From NCBI GenBank assembly GCA_002686085.1, contig NZAC01000014.1, forward strand, positions 109,071-154,306: a stretch of 45,236 bases of DNA, read 5' to 3'. The stretch comes from Roseibacillus sp. (lineage in GTDB: Bacteria > Verrucomicrobiota > Verrucomicrobiia > Verrucomicrobiales > Akkermansiaceae). This document shows positions 1 to 8,105 of the stretch, piece after piece (the stretch's first letter is position 1; every line of letters begins with the position of its first letter). The notes beneath the pieces were generated by a model, which saw nothing but the letters and a program-made list of their open reading frames with translations, made no database searches and was not told the DNA's origin. The translations under genes were made by a program, and so were the position numbers.

Positions 1-56
1 CTGCAATCGAGCAGGGAGGGGCAGTGGGTTGAGGTGCCCGGCTAGCGGTAGTGGCT

Positions 57-1025
57 TCAACCACTCTCCTCAGCCGGGCTGAGGGCACATCGGAAGCTGA
101 GATGGCAGGTCGTTGAGTCAGGAGTGACCTTGCTCCGGGCAGAGTTGCGGTAGCGATTGCAGTAGGACTCGTGGCAAAGAAACGATCCGCCACGGATGAC
201 CTTTTCGGTCCCGCTCCCTGGCCCTGCGGGTTCTCTGACCGGAGATTGGGTGTAATAGTGGGGATCAAACCAATCAGCAACCCAATCCCAGGTATTACCC
301 ATCATGTTGTAGAGGCCAAAATCGTTGGCTGGAAATGAACGCGCCGGGGCGGTGCCGCGGTAGCCATCAGCACCAAGGTCCTTTTTGGGAAATTGTCCCT
401 GCCAGATGTTACATCGATGCTTGCCCCCGGGACTCAGTTCATCGCCCCAAGGGTAAGTGGAACCCTCTTTTCCACCGCGGGCAGCGCATTCCCATTCCGC
501 TTCAGTAGGAAGACGTTTTCCTGCCCAGTGGCAGAAGGCCTCAGCATCATGCCACGAGATATGGACGACCGGATGGTTCATGATTTTCCGGATGTTGGTG
601 CCAGGCCCGCCCGGTTTTTTCCAGCTGGCACCCTCTACCTTTGCCCACCATTCGACGCCAAAGGCCCGGTCAAAGCGGAGGCGTTTGAAGTGAGCCTTGG
701 GGATCTGGTTGTGAAACACAAAAGACCATCCAAAGCGTTCCGCCTCAGACTGGTATCCGGTCGCATCGACAAAAGTAGAAAATGACTCATTGGTAACAGA
801 GGTTTGATCAATGAAATAGTCCTCAAGACTAACTTGGTGGACCGGTCCTTCTCCGTCTGCGCTCCAACATTCGGGTCCTTCAGCGCCCATGGAGAACATC
901 CCTTTTTTGACCATGGTCATCCCTTTAGATGAACCAGCGTCCGGTGAGCGGAGGAGGCATGATTTCTTGGTATTGGGATCGCTGTGATCTCTTGGAGGGG
1001 TGCAGCAGGGTTTTCCTTCCGGCAT
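57..1025 (-). CDS. Formylglycine-generating enzyme (SUMF1-type sulfatase-modifying factor)
   Basis: This 322-residue protein belongs to the FGE-sulfatase family, which oxidises the active-site cysteine of sulfatases to formylglycine. The sequence contains the expected order of motifs: an N-terminal MVKKGMFSMG strand, HPVVHISWHDAEAFCHWAGK, RLPTEAEWECAARGG, YPWGDE, and near the C-terminus GGSFLCHESYC followed by RNSARSKVTPDS and LSFRCA. The two cysteines C284 and C289 match the catalytic pair of human SUMF1 (SYMCHRSYC), so this is a true FGE rather than one of the many family members that lack them. The N-terminus has a CCTPPRD motif and no signal peptide, so it should act in the cytoplasm before sulfatase export. 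It is transcribed divergently from the sialidase-like gene. Two Cys-type sulfatases in this window (9088-10509 and 27757-29319) are likely clients. Confidence 0.93.
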   Translation of the reverse strand: MPEGKPCCTPPRDHSDPNTKKSCLLRSPDAGSSKGMTMVKKGMFSMGAEGPECWSADGEGPVHQVSLEDYFIDQTSVTNESFSTFVDATGYQSEAERFGWSFVFHNQIPKAHFKRLRFDRAFGVEWWAKVEGASWKKPGGPGTNIRKIMNHPVVHISWHDAEAFCHWAGKRLPTEAEWECAARGGKEGSTYPWGDELSPGGKHRCNIWQGQFPKKDLGADGYRGTAPARSFPANDFGLYNMMGNTWDWVADWFDPHYYTQSPVREPAGPGSGTEKVIRGGSFLCHESYCNRYRNSARSKVTPDSTTCHLSFRCALSPAEESG

Positions 1026-1081
1026 ATCTCTAGCTAGCGCCGGGTGGGGAGCATGTCGAATATGATTGCGATGCCTTTTAG

Positions 1082-1087
1082 AGGAGG
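1082..1087 (+). promoter_or_regulatory. Shine-Dalgarno site of the sialidase-like gene
   Basis: AGGAGG lies 11 bases upstream of the ATG at 1099. It supports that start over an in-frame ATG at 1066, which would put eleven charged residues before the signal peptide. Confidence 0.6.
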
Positions 1088-1098
1088 CAGTTTTCCGT

Positions 1099-2277
1099 AT
1101 GCTTAAAGCTTATCTCCTTCTGCTGATTTTGGGGGGATCGGCATGCGCGGCCCCGGAGGTTAGCTTTATTGACCTCAGTACTGATCAAAAGCGGATCACT
1201 GTGGTGGACCGGGAAAAGGATCAGTATCTGGGACATGTTTCTACCTGTCTACTGGATGACGGTAAAACCATTCTTGCGGTGTATCCCAAAGGGCATGGGC
1301 GGGGTGCTATCGTCTACAAGAAAAGTCCTGATGGGGGGCGCACGTGGGGGGAGCGGCAGCCGACTCCAGCGTCGTGGGCCACGTCACGGGAGGTGCCAAC
1401 CCTTCATCGCATGCAGGGCCCGGACGGCAAGAGGCGCATTATTCTCTGGTCAGGCTTATATCCCGCTCGGAATGCGATAAGCGAGGATGAAGGAAAAAGC
1501 TGGAGTGAACTGAAAAAAGCTGGGAACTGGGGAGGGATTGTTGTGATGGGAAGTCATCTTAAGATGAGAACCGGGCAAGGGCACTACATGTGTGTTTTCC
1601 ACGATGATGGGCGTTTTTTTTCGGACCGGGGCAAGCTGGCCAAACCAGTTGAGTTTTCCCTCTACCGGACCCTGACGAGGGACGGGGGATTGAGCTGGTC
1701 GTCTCCAGAGGTTCTGCAGAGGGACACCTCGGTTCATCTTTGCGAACCCGGTCTGGTCCGATCGCCTGATGGTAGTCAAATCGCGATGTTGTTGAGAGAG
1801 AACGCGAGGAGAAAGAACTCCCATATTATGTTCTCAGACGATGAGGGCTCTACTTGGAGCAGCCCAAGAGAGCTCCCCATCACTCTTACCGGGGATCGTC
1901 ATACTTGCCGCTACGCTGCAGATGGTCGATTGATTATAGTATTCAGGGGGCGTTATGCTGAAGGTAACGTCATTTCACCCGCCGATGGGGACTGCGTGGC
2001 ATGGGTTGGCCTCTACGACGATCTCGTGAAAGGTAATGCCGGCCAGTATCTCCTCCGCCTACTTGATAACAAGGTGGGCCATGACACCACATATCCCGGA
2101 GTGGAAGTCCTTCCAGATGATAAAGGCTCCATTGTCGTGACAACTTATGGCCATTGGATCAAGGGTGAGGCTCCGTTTATTCTGAGCACCCGATTTTCTA
2201 CGGAAGAACTTCAGGGCTACTCTCAAAGAGGTTCGAAGATTTTGTTGGAAGAAGATGCCATGAGGGTTCGCAAGTAG
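1099..2277 (+). CDS. Secreted sialidase-like BNR/Asp-box glycoside hydrolase
   Basis: A 392-residue exported protein of the six-bladed sialidase/neuraminidase fold. After an N-terminal signal peptide (MLKAYLLLLILGG, cleavage near the ACAA segment) it has four Asp-box motifs of the form SxDxGxTW: SPDGGRTW (about 76-83), SEDEGKSW (128-135), TRDGGLSW (193-200) and SDDEGSTW (246-253). Between the third and fourth lies EPGLVRSPDGSQIAMLLRE, the Glu/Arg segment typical of the family, and a later TTYPGVEVLPD carries a Tyr in the region of the sialidase nucleophile. Members of this fold remove sialic acid or other acidic sugars from glycans, and many verrucomicrobial paralogues have unknown substrates. 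The exact substrate cannot be read from sequence. An AEC transporter follows after 62 bases on the same strand. Confidence 0.85.
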   Translation: MLKAYLLLLILGGSACAAPEVSFIDLSTDQKRITVVDREKDQYLGHVSTCLLDDGKTILAVYPKGHGRGAIVYKKSPDGGRTWGERQPTPASWATSREVPTLHRMQGPDGKRRIILWSGLYPARNAISEDEGKSWSELKKAGNWGGIVVMGSHLKMRTGQGHYMCVFHDDGRFFSDRGKLAKPVEFSLYRTLTRDGGLSWSSPEVLQRDTSVHLCEPGLVRSPDGSQIAMLLRENARRKNSHIMFSDDEGSTWSSPRELPITLTGDRHTCRYAADGRLIIVFRGRYAEGNVISPADGDCVAWVGLYDDLVKGNAGQYLLRLLDNKVGHDTTYPGVEVLPDDKGSIVVTTYGHWIKGEAPFILSTRFSTEELQGYSQRGSKILLEEDAMRVRK

Positions 2278-2339
2278 GAATGTTGGCAGATTTGCGCTAA
2301 GGACTTTGAGTTTGGGGCCAAAAGGCTACTCTTCAGCCC

Positions 2340-3314
2340 GTGGAAGGAATCCCACAGATCCTTGTCGCAGTCGTTCCGATCTATTGCCTCATGGTCGTTG
2401 GCGGAGGATTGCGGCGGGCGCGGGTGCTGGGCCCGCAGATGGATGATGGACTCACCAAGCTGGTGATTCATGTGCTTTATCCGGCACTGATTCTCGACAA
2501 GGTTCTCCGGGCGGAGTTGTTGAGGGATTTCTCGGTAGTTGCGTGGGCAATCATCGTGGGATTTGCGGTGATCGTGATCGGTTTGATGGTTGCCCTTTTG
2601 ATAGGCCGTGCCATCGGTCTCAGAAAGGGTACGGGATGGCGTAGTTTTACTCTTACCGCCGGGGTCCAGAATTACGGCTATGTTGCAATTCCCTTGCTCA
2701 TGGTTTTTTTCCCGGAAAATGAAGCTGCCGTCCTGGGTGTGCTTTTCACTCACAGTCTTGGTGTAGAACTGGGAATCTGGACGCTGGGAATGTTTATCCT
2801 GCGGGGTAAGCCCATGAAGTCGCCTCGGGAGTTCATATCTGGTCCCATGGTGGCAGTTGTTGTTGGACTGCTCATGGTCCTTGCCCGGGTTGATACCCTC
2901 GTTGAGCACTCCAAAGTGACCCAATTTGTGTTCGAGATTTTTCTCAATCTGCTTCACTGGCTGGGACTGGCGGCGTTCCCTGTGGGCTTACTGCTGATCG
3001 GCACGGTGATATCAGATGTCCTGGGCAAAGAACGGTATTCGCTCCGGATCGGAGTCGGGAGCATCCTTGTGAGGATGATTGTGATGCCGATGGTGATCCT
3101 ATCGATCGCAAAATTCCTGCCAGTTGTTGTTGAATTTAAGCAAGTTCTCCTCGTGCAGGCCGCCATGCCGAGTGCGGTGGCACCGATCGTATATGCGCGG
3201 CACTACGGTGCGAATGCAGCTGCCGCGATGCATGTGGTGATTACCACCTCGATTGTCGCGATTATCACGATTCCGGTGACAATAGCATTTGGGCGAGTGT
3301 GGCTGGGGCTGTAA
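2340..3314 (+). CDS. AEC family (auxin efflux carrier-like) transporter
   Basis: A 324-residue integral membrane protein with about ten hydrophobic segments in the two-repeat arrangement of AEC permeases. Recognisable family features are the N-terminal VVPIYCLMVVGGGLRR, the VLYPALILDKV segment, TLTAGVQNYGYVAIPLLMV in the first crossover helix, and the C-terminal QAAMPSAVAPIVYARHYG, which matches the conserved M/P/S-rich stretch of the second half. Bacterial members move small organic acids and related anions across the inner membrane by secondary transport. The only workable start is GTG at 2340, because an in-frame stop lies at 2307-2309 and no ATG or TTG comes between. It is 62 bases after the sialidase-like gene, which suggests co-transcription, and could export or import a product of glycan breakdown. 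Substrate is unknown. Confidence 0.9.
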   Translation: MEGIPQILVAVVPIYCLMVVGGGLRRARVLGPQMDDGLTKLVIHVLYPALILDKVLRAELLRDFSVVAWAIIVGFAVIVIGLMVALLIGRAIGLRKGTGWRSFTLTAGVQNYGYVAIPLLMVFFPENEAAVLGVLFTHSLGVELGIWTLGMFILRGKPMKSPREFISGPMVAVVVGLLMVLARVDTLVEHSKVTQFVFEIFLNLLHWLGLAAFPVGLLLIGTVISDVLGKERYSLRIGVGSILVRMIVMPMVILSIAKFLPVVVEFKQVLLVQAAMPSAVAPIVYARHYGANAAAAMHVVITTSIVAIITIPVTIAFGRVWLGL

Positions 3315-3337
3315 GAGTAGCGCATGTGTCGCAGAGC

Positions 3338-3409
3338 GAGGTGAACTCGCAAGCCAGATAATGCATAACCTGCTAATAATTAGAGGGATGAGTTCACCTC
3401 TGTCCCTCT
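3338..3409. promoter_or_regulatory. Overlapping inverted repeats downstream of the AEC gene
   Basis: GAGGTGAACTC at 3338-3348 is the exact reverse complement of GAGTTCACCTC at 3390-3400 (11 bp, 41-base spacer). A second stem, AGAGGGA (3382-3388) with TCCCTCT (3403-3409), encloses the 3' arm of the first in its loop, so the two cannot form freely together. There is no T-run, so a simple intrinsic terminator is not clear. It could be a 3' end structure of the AEC transcript or a protein-binding site. Confidence 0.45.
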
Positions 3410-3760
3410 TCAAGGAATTGCGCCTTGGGGGGAAGTCAAGGATCCAGGGTTTGCGGCTCCAGCCCTGAGGCTTTTCTCCAGTCGAAAGGTTCAAATGCCC
3501 CGTCCCTAGTCTCCAACGCGGAGAGTTCAAAGGCATCGGCAGCTATCATCCAGTGATCTTAAGGCCTTCCGAAGGGTCCGATTCTTCAGTTGAGCGGCTG
3601 GGAGTTGGCTTTTACGGGTTTTGGCAGCCTGCAGCGGCTTACCATTTGCTCAGGAGGATCCGCCGAGGAGCTTCTCCTTTGGTCACACCGTCGTGGCACG
3701 TTTTTTCTGTATGTAGATGCCGAATTTTGCCCTAATTTCGATCGTGTGGGCTAGATAACA

Positions 3761-3789
3761 GATGAGGGCCTATTTAAACAGCCCTCATC
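3761..3789. terminator. 9-bp perfect hairpin upstream of the PSCyt2/PSD1 gene
   Basis: GATGAGGGC (3761-3769) pairs perfectly with GCCCTCATC (3781-3789) across an 11-base AT-rich loop. No U-tract follows. It ends 57 bases before the next start codon, so it may be either a terminator-like element or a 5' leader hairpin of that gene. Confidence 0.4.
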
Positions 3790-3846
3790 GTCTTCTGGAC
3801 GCGCCGCCGAAAAACCCAGCTCACGCTGCCATCTTTTGATCACTGC

Positions 3847-6471
3847 ATGAAGACCGCTCTGCCAATCCTGTTGGGACTCTCTCTGTTCCCAACCTTTTTG
3901 ACCGCCGAGGATGATATCACCAAGGTGAATGCCACCACTAAGGCATTCTGGTCCTATAAGCCGCTTCGTCGGCCCAGTGTGCCAGAGGTGAAGGACCCAG
4001 CGTGGAGCCGTAGCCCAATCGACGCTTTCCTTTTTGATCGCTTAGAGACCAATGGGCTCAAGCCTAATGGCCCAGCGTCGAGACGAGAGTTGATCCGGCG
4101 GGCAAGTTTCGACATCACGGGGTTACCTCCCACTCTTGAGGAGGTGGAGGCCTTCGAAAAGGATTCTTCTCCCGACGCATGGGAAAAGGTCATCGACCGG
4201 CTTCTGGCCTCGCCGCACTATGGAGAAAAGTGGGCGCGGCACTGGCTTGATATTGTTCGATACGCCGAGTCTAACGGTTTCGAGCGGGACTCGGATAAAC
4301 CACATATCTGGCGTTACCGTGACTATGTGATCGATGCGCTGAACGCGGATCTCCCCTATGATCAATTTCTTCTGGAGCAGCTGGCAGGTGATGAGCTCGA
4401 AAAGCCTACGTCGCAGTCCATGATCGCGACGGGATATCATCGCCTCATGCAGTGGGATGATGAACCTGCGGATCGGCTTTTGCACTTGTTTGATAATCTT
4501 GATGATGACCTGCGGATTACCACCGAGGGGATGCTGGGGATGACTGTGGGGTGCGCGCGGTGTCACGATCACAAGGGAGATCCCATTTCGCAGGAGGATT
4601 ACTACAGTTTCATGGCTTTTTTCCGCGGTGTAAAACAGCCGGGGAAGGGCGGAGCAAATATTGAAAATGTTGGTGGCGGTGAAGGAGATGCCGGATATCT
4701 AGCCTCTCTGGAAAAGCACGATGCGGAAGGCGAGAGGGTCAAGGAAGAGCTGGAAATTGCTGAGAAAAAGATCGGGCAGCAGTTGATTAAGACGTTTCCG
4801 AGCCTCAAGGGAAGACTCAGCAGCTCTGGGGATGAATTTCTGGTCTTGCTAGGTGATGGTCGCGAGCCGAGCCCCGGGAAGTGGTTTTACACTACCCGCA
4901 AGCCCTCGGCGAACTGGTCGGCGGTCAATTTTCGTGCTGAGAATGAGAAGTGGAAAAGGGGGGTCGCAGGCTTTGGAAAAGCGGGAACTCCCGGAGTCAA
5001 GGTGAACACGGAATGGAGTTCCAAGGAGCTCTGGGCTCAAGCTACCTTTTTGTTGGAGAGCATTCCCGAAAAGCTGAGGCTGTCGTTGATCCATGATGAG
5101 GACGTAGAGATTTTTCTGAACGGGCAGCTTGTCCTCAGGGAAAGTGGTGTTCTTGGAAATTATAAGGATTTCGATGCGGACAAGAAGTTCCTTTCTGCTC
5201 TCCAGACCGGCCGGAATGTGGTGGCAGCGAGGGTGACGCAGACGAAGGGCGGTCAATCCTTTGATTTTGGAGTCAAATCCTACCAAGGCGAAAAGTTTAC
5301 CATCGATGTGGCCCTCGCCATGGCGAAATCAAAGGGTGTTGATGGGGGCCTCCTCGCCAAGAGGAAGGACCTTAAAAAGCGGATTGCACAACACGCTCAG
5401 AGCCGGCCGAAGCCGACGAGCGTCAGCGCTCAGGTTGTGCAGGAGCATGGCAAAACACCGCCCCCCCTATACGTGCACTACCGAGGGAATCCCCACGTAA
5501 AGGGAGAAAAGGTCATGACCACGAGGATTCCAACAATCTTTGGAGGAGACGAGCTGGAACACGAGTCTCCTGCTCACGGTCGAAACACCAGCGGGCGTCG
5601 ACTGGCGCTCGCGAAGTGGATAATCAAACCCGACAACCCCCGGACCTCGCGGGTGATCATGAATCGCCTCTGGCAGCACCACTTTGGGCGGGGCATCTGC
5701 GCTACTCCCAATGACTTCGGTTATCTTGGAGAGCGCCCAACTCATCCGATTCTTCTCGACTGGCTCGCCACGGAACTGGTGAGTAAAAAGTGGAGCCTCA
5801 AGCAGATGCACAAGGTGATCATGCTTTCTCAGGCTTATCAGATGTCCTCAAAGGGGCAGGCTGCAAATTTGGCAAAAGATCCGGACAACAAGTTATTCTG
5901 GCGTTTCAACATGCGTCGTCTGACTGCCGAGGAGCTGCGTGATTCAGTGCTCGCCACGACAGGGCGGCTGAACAGGAAAATGGGAGGTCCGAGCGTCTTC
6001 ATCAAGCTCGCTCCGGAAGTGTTGGCGACGTCTTCAACAAAAGGTGGAAAGTGGGGAAATTCTCCCCCGGAAGAGCAGACTCGAAGGAGCGTATATATCA
6101 AGGTCAAGCGGTCGATTGTTCCACCTATTCTACAGGATTTTGACTTGGCGGATACAGATGGCACCTGCCCGGTTCGCTTCCGGAGCATCCTGCCCACTCA
6201 GGCCTTGGCCATGATGAACAGCGCCTTTGTAAACGAGGAGGCCGTAAGTTTCGCTGAACGACTTCGATCCGAGGCCCCTGATGATCCTCGCCGGCAGGTA
6301 GGTCTTGCTCTTGAAATTGCTCTCGCCAGGGCGGCTACCGTCAGAGAGCTGGACTATGGCATCGAATTTGTAGAGGTTATGATGCGTGAGCATAAGCTAT
6401 CCTCTGAAGACGCTCTCAATCGGTTCGCTCTTCTGGTCCTGAACCTTAATGAATTTTTCTTTGTCGACTGA
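3847..6471 (+). CDS. PSCyt2 (DUF1549) and PSD1 (DUF1553) domain protein, probable c-type cytochrome
   Basis: An 874-residue exported protein of a family abundant in Planctomycetes and Verrucomicrobia. A signal peptide (MKTALPILLGLSLFP, cut near LTAEDD) is followed by the DUF1549 domain with RRASFDITGLPPT, YGEKWARHWLDIVRYAES and a CARCHDHK motif, where C236, C239 and H240 form a CxxCH haem-binding site. Residues of roughly 330-480 look like an inserted beta-sandwich (KWFYTTRKPSANW to DFGVKSY), and the C-terminal half is DUF1553 with NPRTSRVIMNRLWQHHFG and the later RSILPTQALAMMNS. The N-terminal PSCyt1 domain found in some relatives is absent. Its partner DUF1501 gene follows after 39 bases, the usual gene pair of this family. 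The biochemical role is unproven; these pairs often lie beside sulfatases and glycan-degrading genes, as here. Confidence 0.92.
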   Translation: MKTALPILLGLSLFPTFLTAEDDITKVNATTKAFWSYKPLRRPSVPEVKDPAWSRSPIDAFLFDRLETNGLKPNGPASRRELIRRASFDITGLPPTLEEVEAFEKDSSPDAWEKVIDRLLASPHYGEKWARHWLDIVRYAESNGFERDSDKPHIWRYRDYVIDALNADLPYDQFLLEQLAGDELEKPTSQSMIATGYHRLMQWDDEPADRLLHLFDNLDDDLRITTEGMLGMTVGCARCHDHKGDPISQEDYYSFMAFFRGVKQPGKGGANIENVGGGEGDAGYLASLEKHDAEGERVKEELEIAEKKIGQQLIKTFPSLKGRLSSSGDEFLVLLGDGREPSPGKWFYTTRKPSANWSAVNFRAENEKWKRGVAGFGKAGTPGVKVNTEWSSKELWAQATFLLESIPEKLRLSLIHDEDVEIFLNGQLVLRESGVLGNYKDFDADKKFLSALQTGRNVVAARVTQTKGGQSFDFGVKSYQGEKFTIDVALAMAKSKGVDGGLLAKRKDLKKRIAQHAQSRPKPTSVSAQVVQEHGKTPPPLYVHYRGNPHVKGEKVMTTRIPTIFGGDELEHESPAHGRNTSGRRLALAKWIIKPDNPRTSRVIMNRLWQHHFGRGICATPNDFGYLGERPTHPILLDWLATELVSKKWSLKQMHKVIMLSQAYQMSSKGQAANLAKDPDNKLFWRFNMRRLTAEELRDSVLATTGRLNRKMGGPSVFIKLAPEVLATSSTKGGKWGNSPPEEQTRRSVYIKVKRSIVPPILQDFDLADTDGTCPVRFRSILPTQALAMMNSAFVNEEAVSFAERLRSEAPDDPRRQVGLALEIALARAATVRELDYGIEFVEVMMREHKLSSEDALNRFALLVLNLNEFFFVD

Positions 6472-6510
6472 TTGAGAAGTCCTTTTCCAATATAACTTTT
6501 CCCAAATATT

Positions 6511-7968
6511 ATGAACAAACCAGTGAACAGTTTTTGCGGTCAGATCAACCGGCGCGAGGCGATTCGCCATCTTGGTGGCGGTTTTACCTCGTTGGCTCTG
6601 ACTGGAATGTTGGCTCAGGATGGCTTCTTCAATAAGGCAAATGCAGCAAGTCTCCAGGGTAACCCTCTGGCCCCGAAGGACTCCATGCTCCCTCAGCGAG
6701 CTAAGTCAGTGATCTTCCTCTTCATGTATGGAGGTCCAAGTCACATGGATACCTTCGATTATAAGCCGAAGCTTTACCCCCTTGATGGAAAGACCATTGA
6801 CGTCAAAACATTTGGACGTGGTGGTAAGAAAAATAAAGGGAGGGTCGTCGGGCCCAAGTGGAAGTTTTCCCAACACGGCCAGTCTGGAAAACACATTTCT
6901 ACCCTGTTTCCTCATCTCGCTAAGAGAGCTGACGATATTGCGTTTATTCATTCGATGTCTGCTGAGTCGCCAATTCATGGATCAGCGATGCTGAATATGA
7001 ACTGTGGGTCTGTGGTGAGTGGAAAGCCCTCGCTTGGATCCTGGGTGAACTATGGACTGGGGAGTGTGAACGAGAATCTTCCAGGCTACGTGGTCATGCT
7101 TGAAAACAGTGGAGGACCTATTAGTGGAGCAAAGAACTGGACGTCCGGTTACATGCCTGCGAGCTATGCTGGAACGGTCTTCCGATCGCAGGGAGACCCA
7201 ATTCTGAACCTTAAGAATGCCCATAACATGCCACGGGAGCAGCAGCGGACTCTTCTCGATTACCTCAATACCATGAATCAGGAGCACCTTGGATTGCGGG
7301 GAGACCAGTCGGACTTGTCATCCAGAGTTTCCAGTTATGAATTGGCTTATCGGATGCAGACGACGGCGCCAGAAGCAATTGACTTGGATGGTGAGCCGGA
7401 TCACGTGAAGGAGCTTTACGGAGTCGGAGAAGGGCGGACAGATGACTTCGGCAGAAAATGCATGTTGGCGCGGAGACTCGTGGAGCGAGGAGTTCGCTTC
7501 ATTCAGATTTACTCTGGAGGTGCACACAATGATGCGAACTGGGATGCCCATGGCAACTTGGAAGCGAATCATAACAAGCACGCGGGAAATACCGACAAGC
7601 CTATCGCTGGGCTTATAGCTGATTTAAAGCAGCGAGGTATGCTGGATGAAACTCTGATCGTGTGGGGCGGAGAATTTGGACGCCAACCGACTGCGGAATA
7701 TGCCAAAGGAACGGGCAGGGATCACAACTCCTTCGGTTTCACGATGTGGATGGCAGGAGGTGGCATCAAAGGAGGAGTTTCTCATGGAGAAACGGATGAG
7801 CTGGGTTCCGCGGCGGTGGGGGATAGTCTGCATGTTCGAAACATGCATGCCACCGTGCTTGATCGGATGGGCCTTGATCCAAATAACCTAAGCTATTTCC
7901 ACGGCGGACTCGATGAGAAGCTGGTCGGCGTGGAGGGCGCCAAGCCCATCCATGAGATTATGGCCTAG
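6511..7968 (+). CDS. DUF1501 domain protein with Tat-type signal
   Basis: A 485-residue protein of the DUF1501 family, whose fold is related to sulfatases and alkaline phosphatases. The N-terminus contains twin arginines (NRREAIRHLGGG) followed by a hydrophobic stretch, which suggests export by the Tat pathway in a folded state. Typical family segments are VIFLFMYGGPSHMDTFDYKP, FGRKCMLARRLVERGVRFIQ, DETLIVWGGEFGRQPTAE and GRDHNSFGFTMWMAGGG. It starts 39 bases after the PSCyt2/PSD1 gene and ends just before a strong intrinsic terminator, so the two form a bicistronic unit. No Cys/Ser sulfatase signature (CxPxR) is present, so sulfatase activity should not be assumed. Function is unknown in detail. 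Confidence 0.93.
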   Translation: MNKPVNSFCGQINRREAIRHLGGGFTSLALTGMLAQDGFFNKANAASLQGNPLAPKDSMLPQRAKSVIFLFMYGGPSHMDTFDYKPKLYPLDGKTIDVKTFGRGGKKNKGRVVGPKWKFSQHGQSGKHISTLFPHLAKRADDIAFIHSMSAESPIHGSAMLNMNCGSVVSGKPSLGSWVNYGLGSVNENLPGYVVMLENSGGPISGAKNWTSGYMPASYAGTVFRSQGDPILNLKNAHNMPREQQRTLLDYLNTMNQEHLGLRGDQSDLSSRVSSYELAYRMQTTAPEAIDLDGEPDHVKELYGVGEGRTDDFGRKCMLARRLVERGVRFIQIYSGGAHNDANWDAHGNLEANHNKHAGNTDKPIAGLIADLKQRGMLDETLIVWGGEFGRQPTAEYAKGTGRDHNSFGFTMWMAGGGIKGGVSHGETDELGSAAVGDSLHVRNMHATVLDRMGLDPNNLSYFHGGLDEKLVGVEGAKPIHEIMA

Positions 7969-7990
7969 GCTCGTAGGAATATTCTGTGTC

Positions 7991-8022
7991 AAGGGAAGAG
8001 CAATACTGCTCTTCCCTTTTTT
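7991..8022 (+). terminator. Intrinsic terminator of the PSD1-DUF1501 operon
   Basis: A perfect 12-bp stem (AAGGGAAGAGCA at 7991-8002 with its complement at 8007-8018) closes a four-base ATAC loop. The T-run spans 8015-8022. It begins 23 bases after the DUF1501 stop codon. Confidence 0.92.
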
Positions 8023-8046
8023 ACAGCATCTAAACCCGGCAACAGA

Positions 8047-8076
8047 AAAGGGAGGGCCTTGCAGCCCTCCCCTTTG
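8047..8076 (-). terminator. Intrinsic terminator of the His-rich protein gene
   Basis: Read on the minus strand, AAAGGGGAGGGC pairs with GCCCTCCCTTT around a six-base loop, with one bulged base, and the transcript then runs into TTTTCTG. It lies about 30 bases beyond the minus-strand stop at 8106 and is back to back with the plus-strand terminator at 7991-8022. Confidence 0.75.
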
Positions 8077-8105
8077 CGGGAAAATTTGCAGAGAAAGGGT
8101 GAGGG

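Larger units (their letters stand above)
3315..3846. other. Intergenic region with inverted repeats, no supported gene
   Basis: This 532-base stretch between the AEC transporter and the PSCyt2/PSD1 gene has no convincing coding sequence. The possible short reading frames (for example a plus-strand frame of 60 codons at 3553) have no domain-like or membrane features. It contains two sets of inverted repeats, listed separately. Confidence 0.6.

Noticed and set aside
3553-3735. A plus-strand frame of 60 codons between the AEC and PSCyt2/PSD1 genes
   Set aside because: The protein has no recognisable features and no start context.
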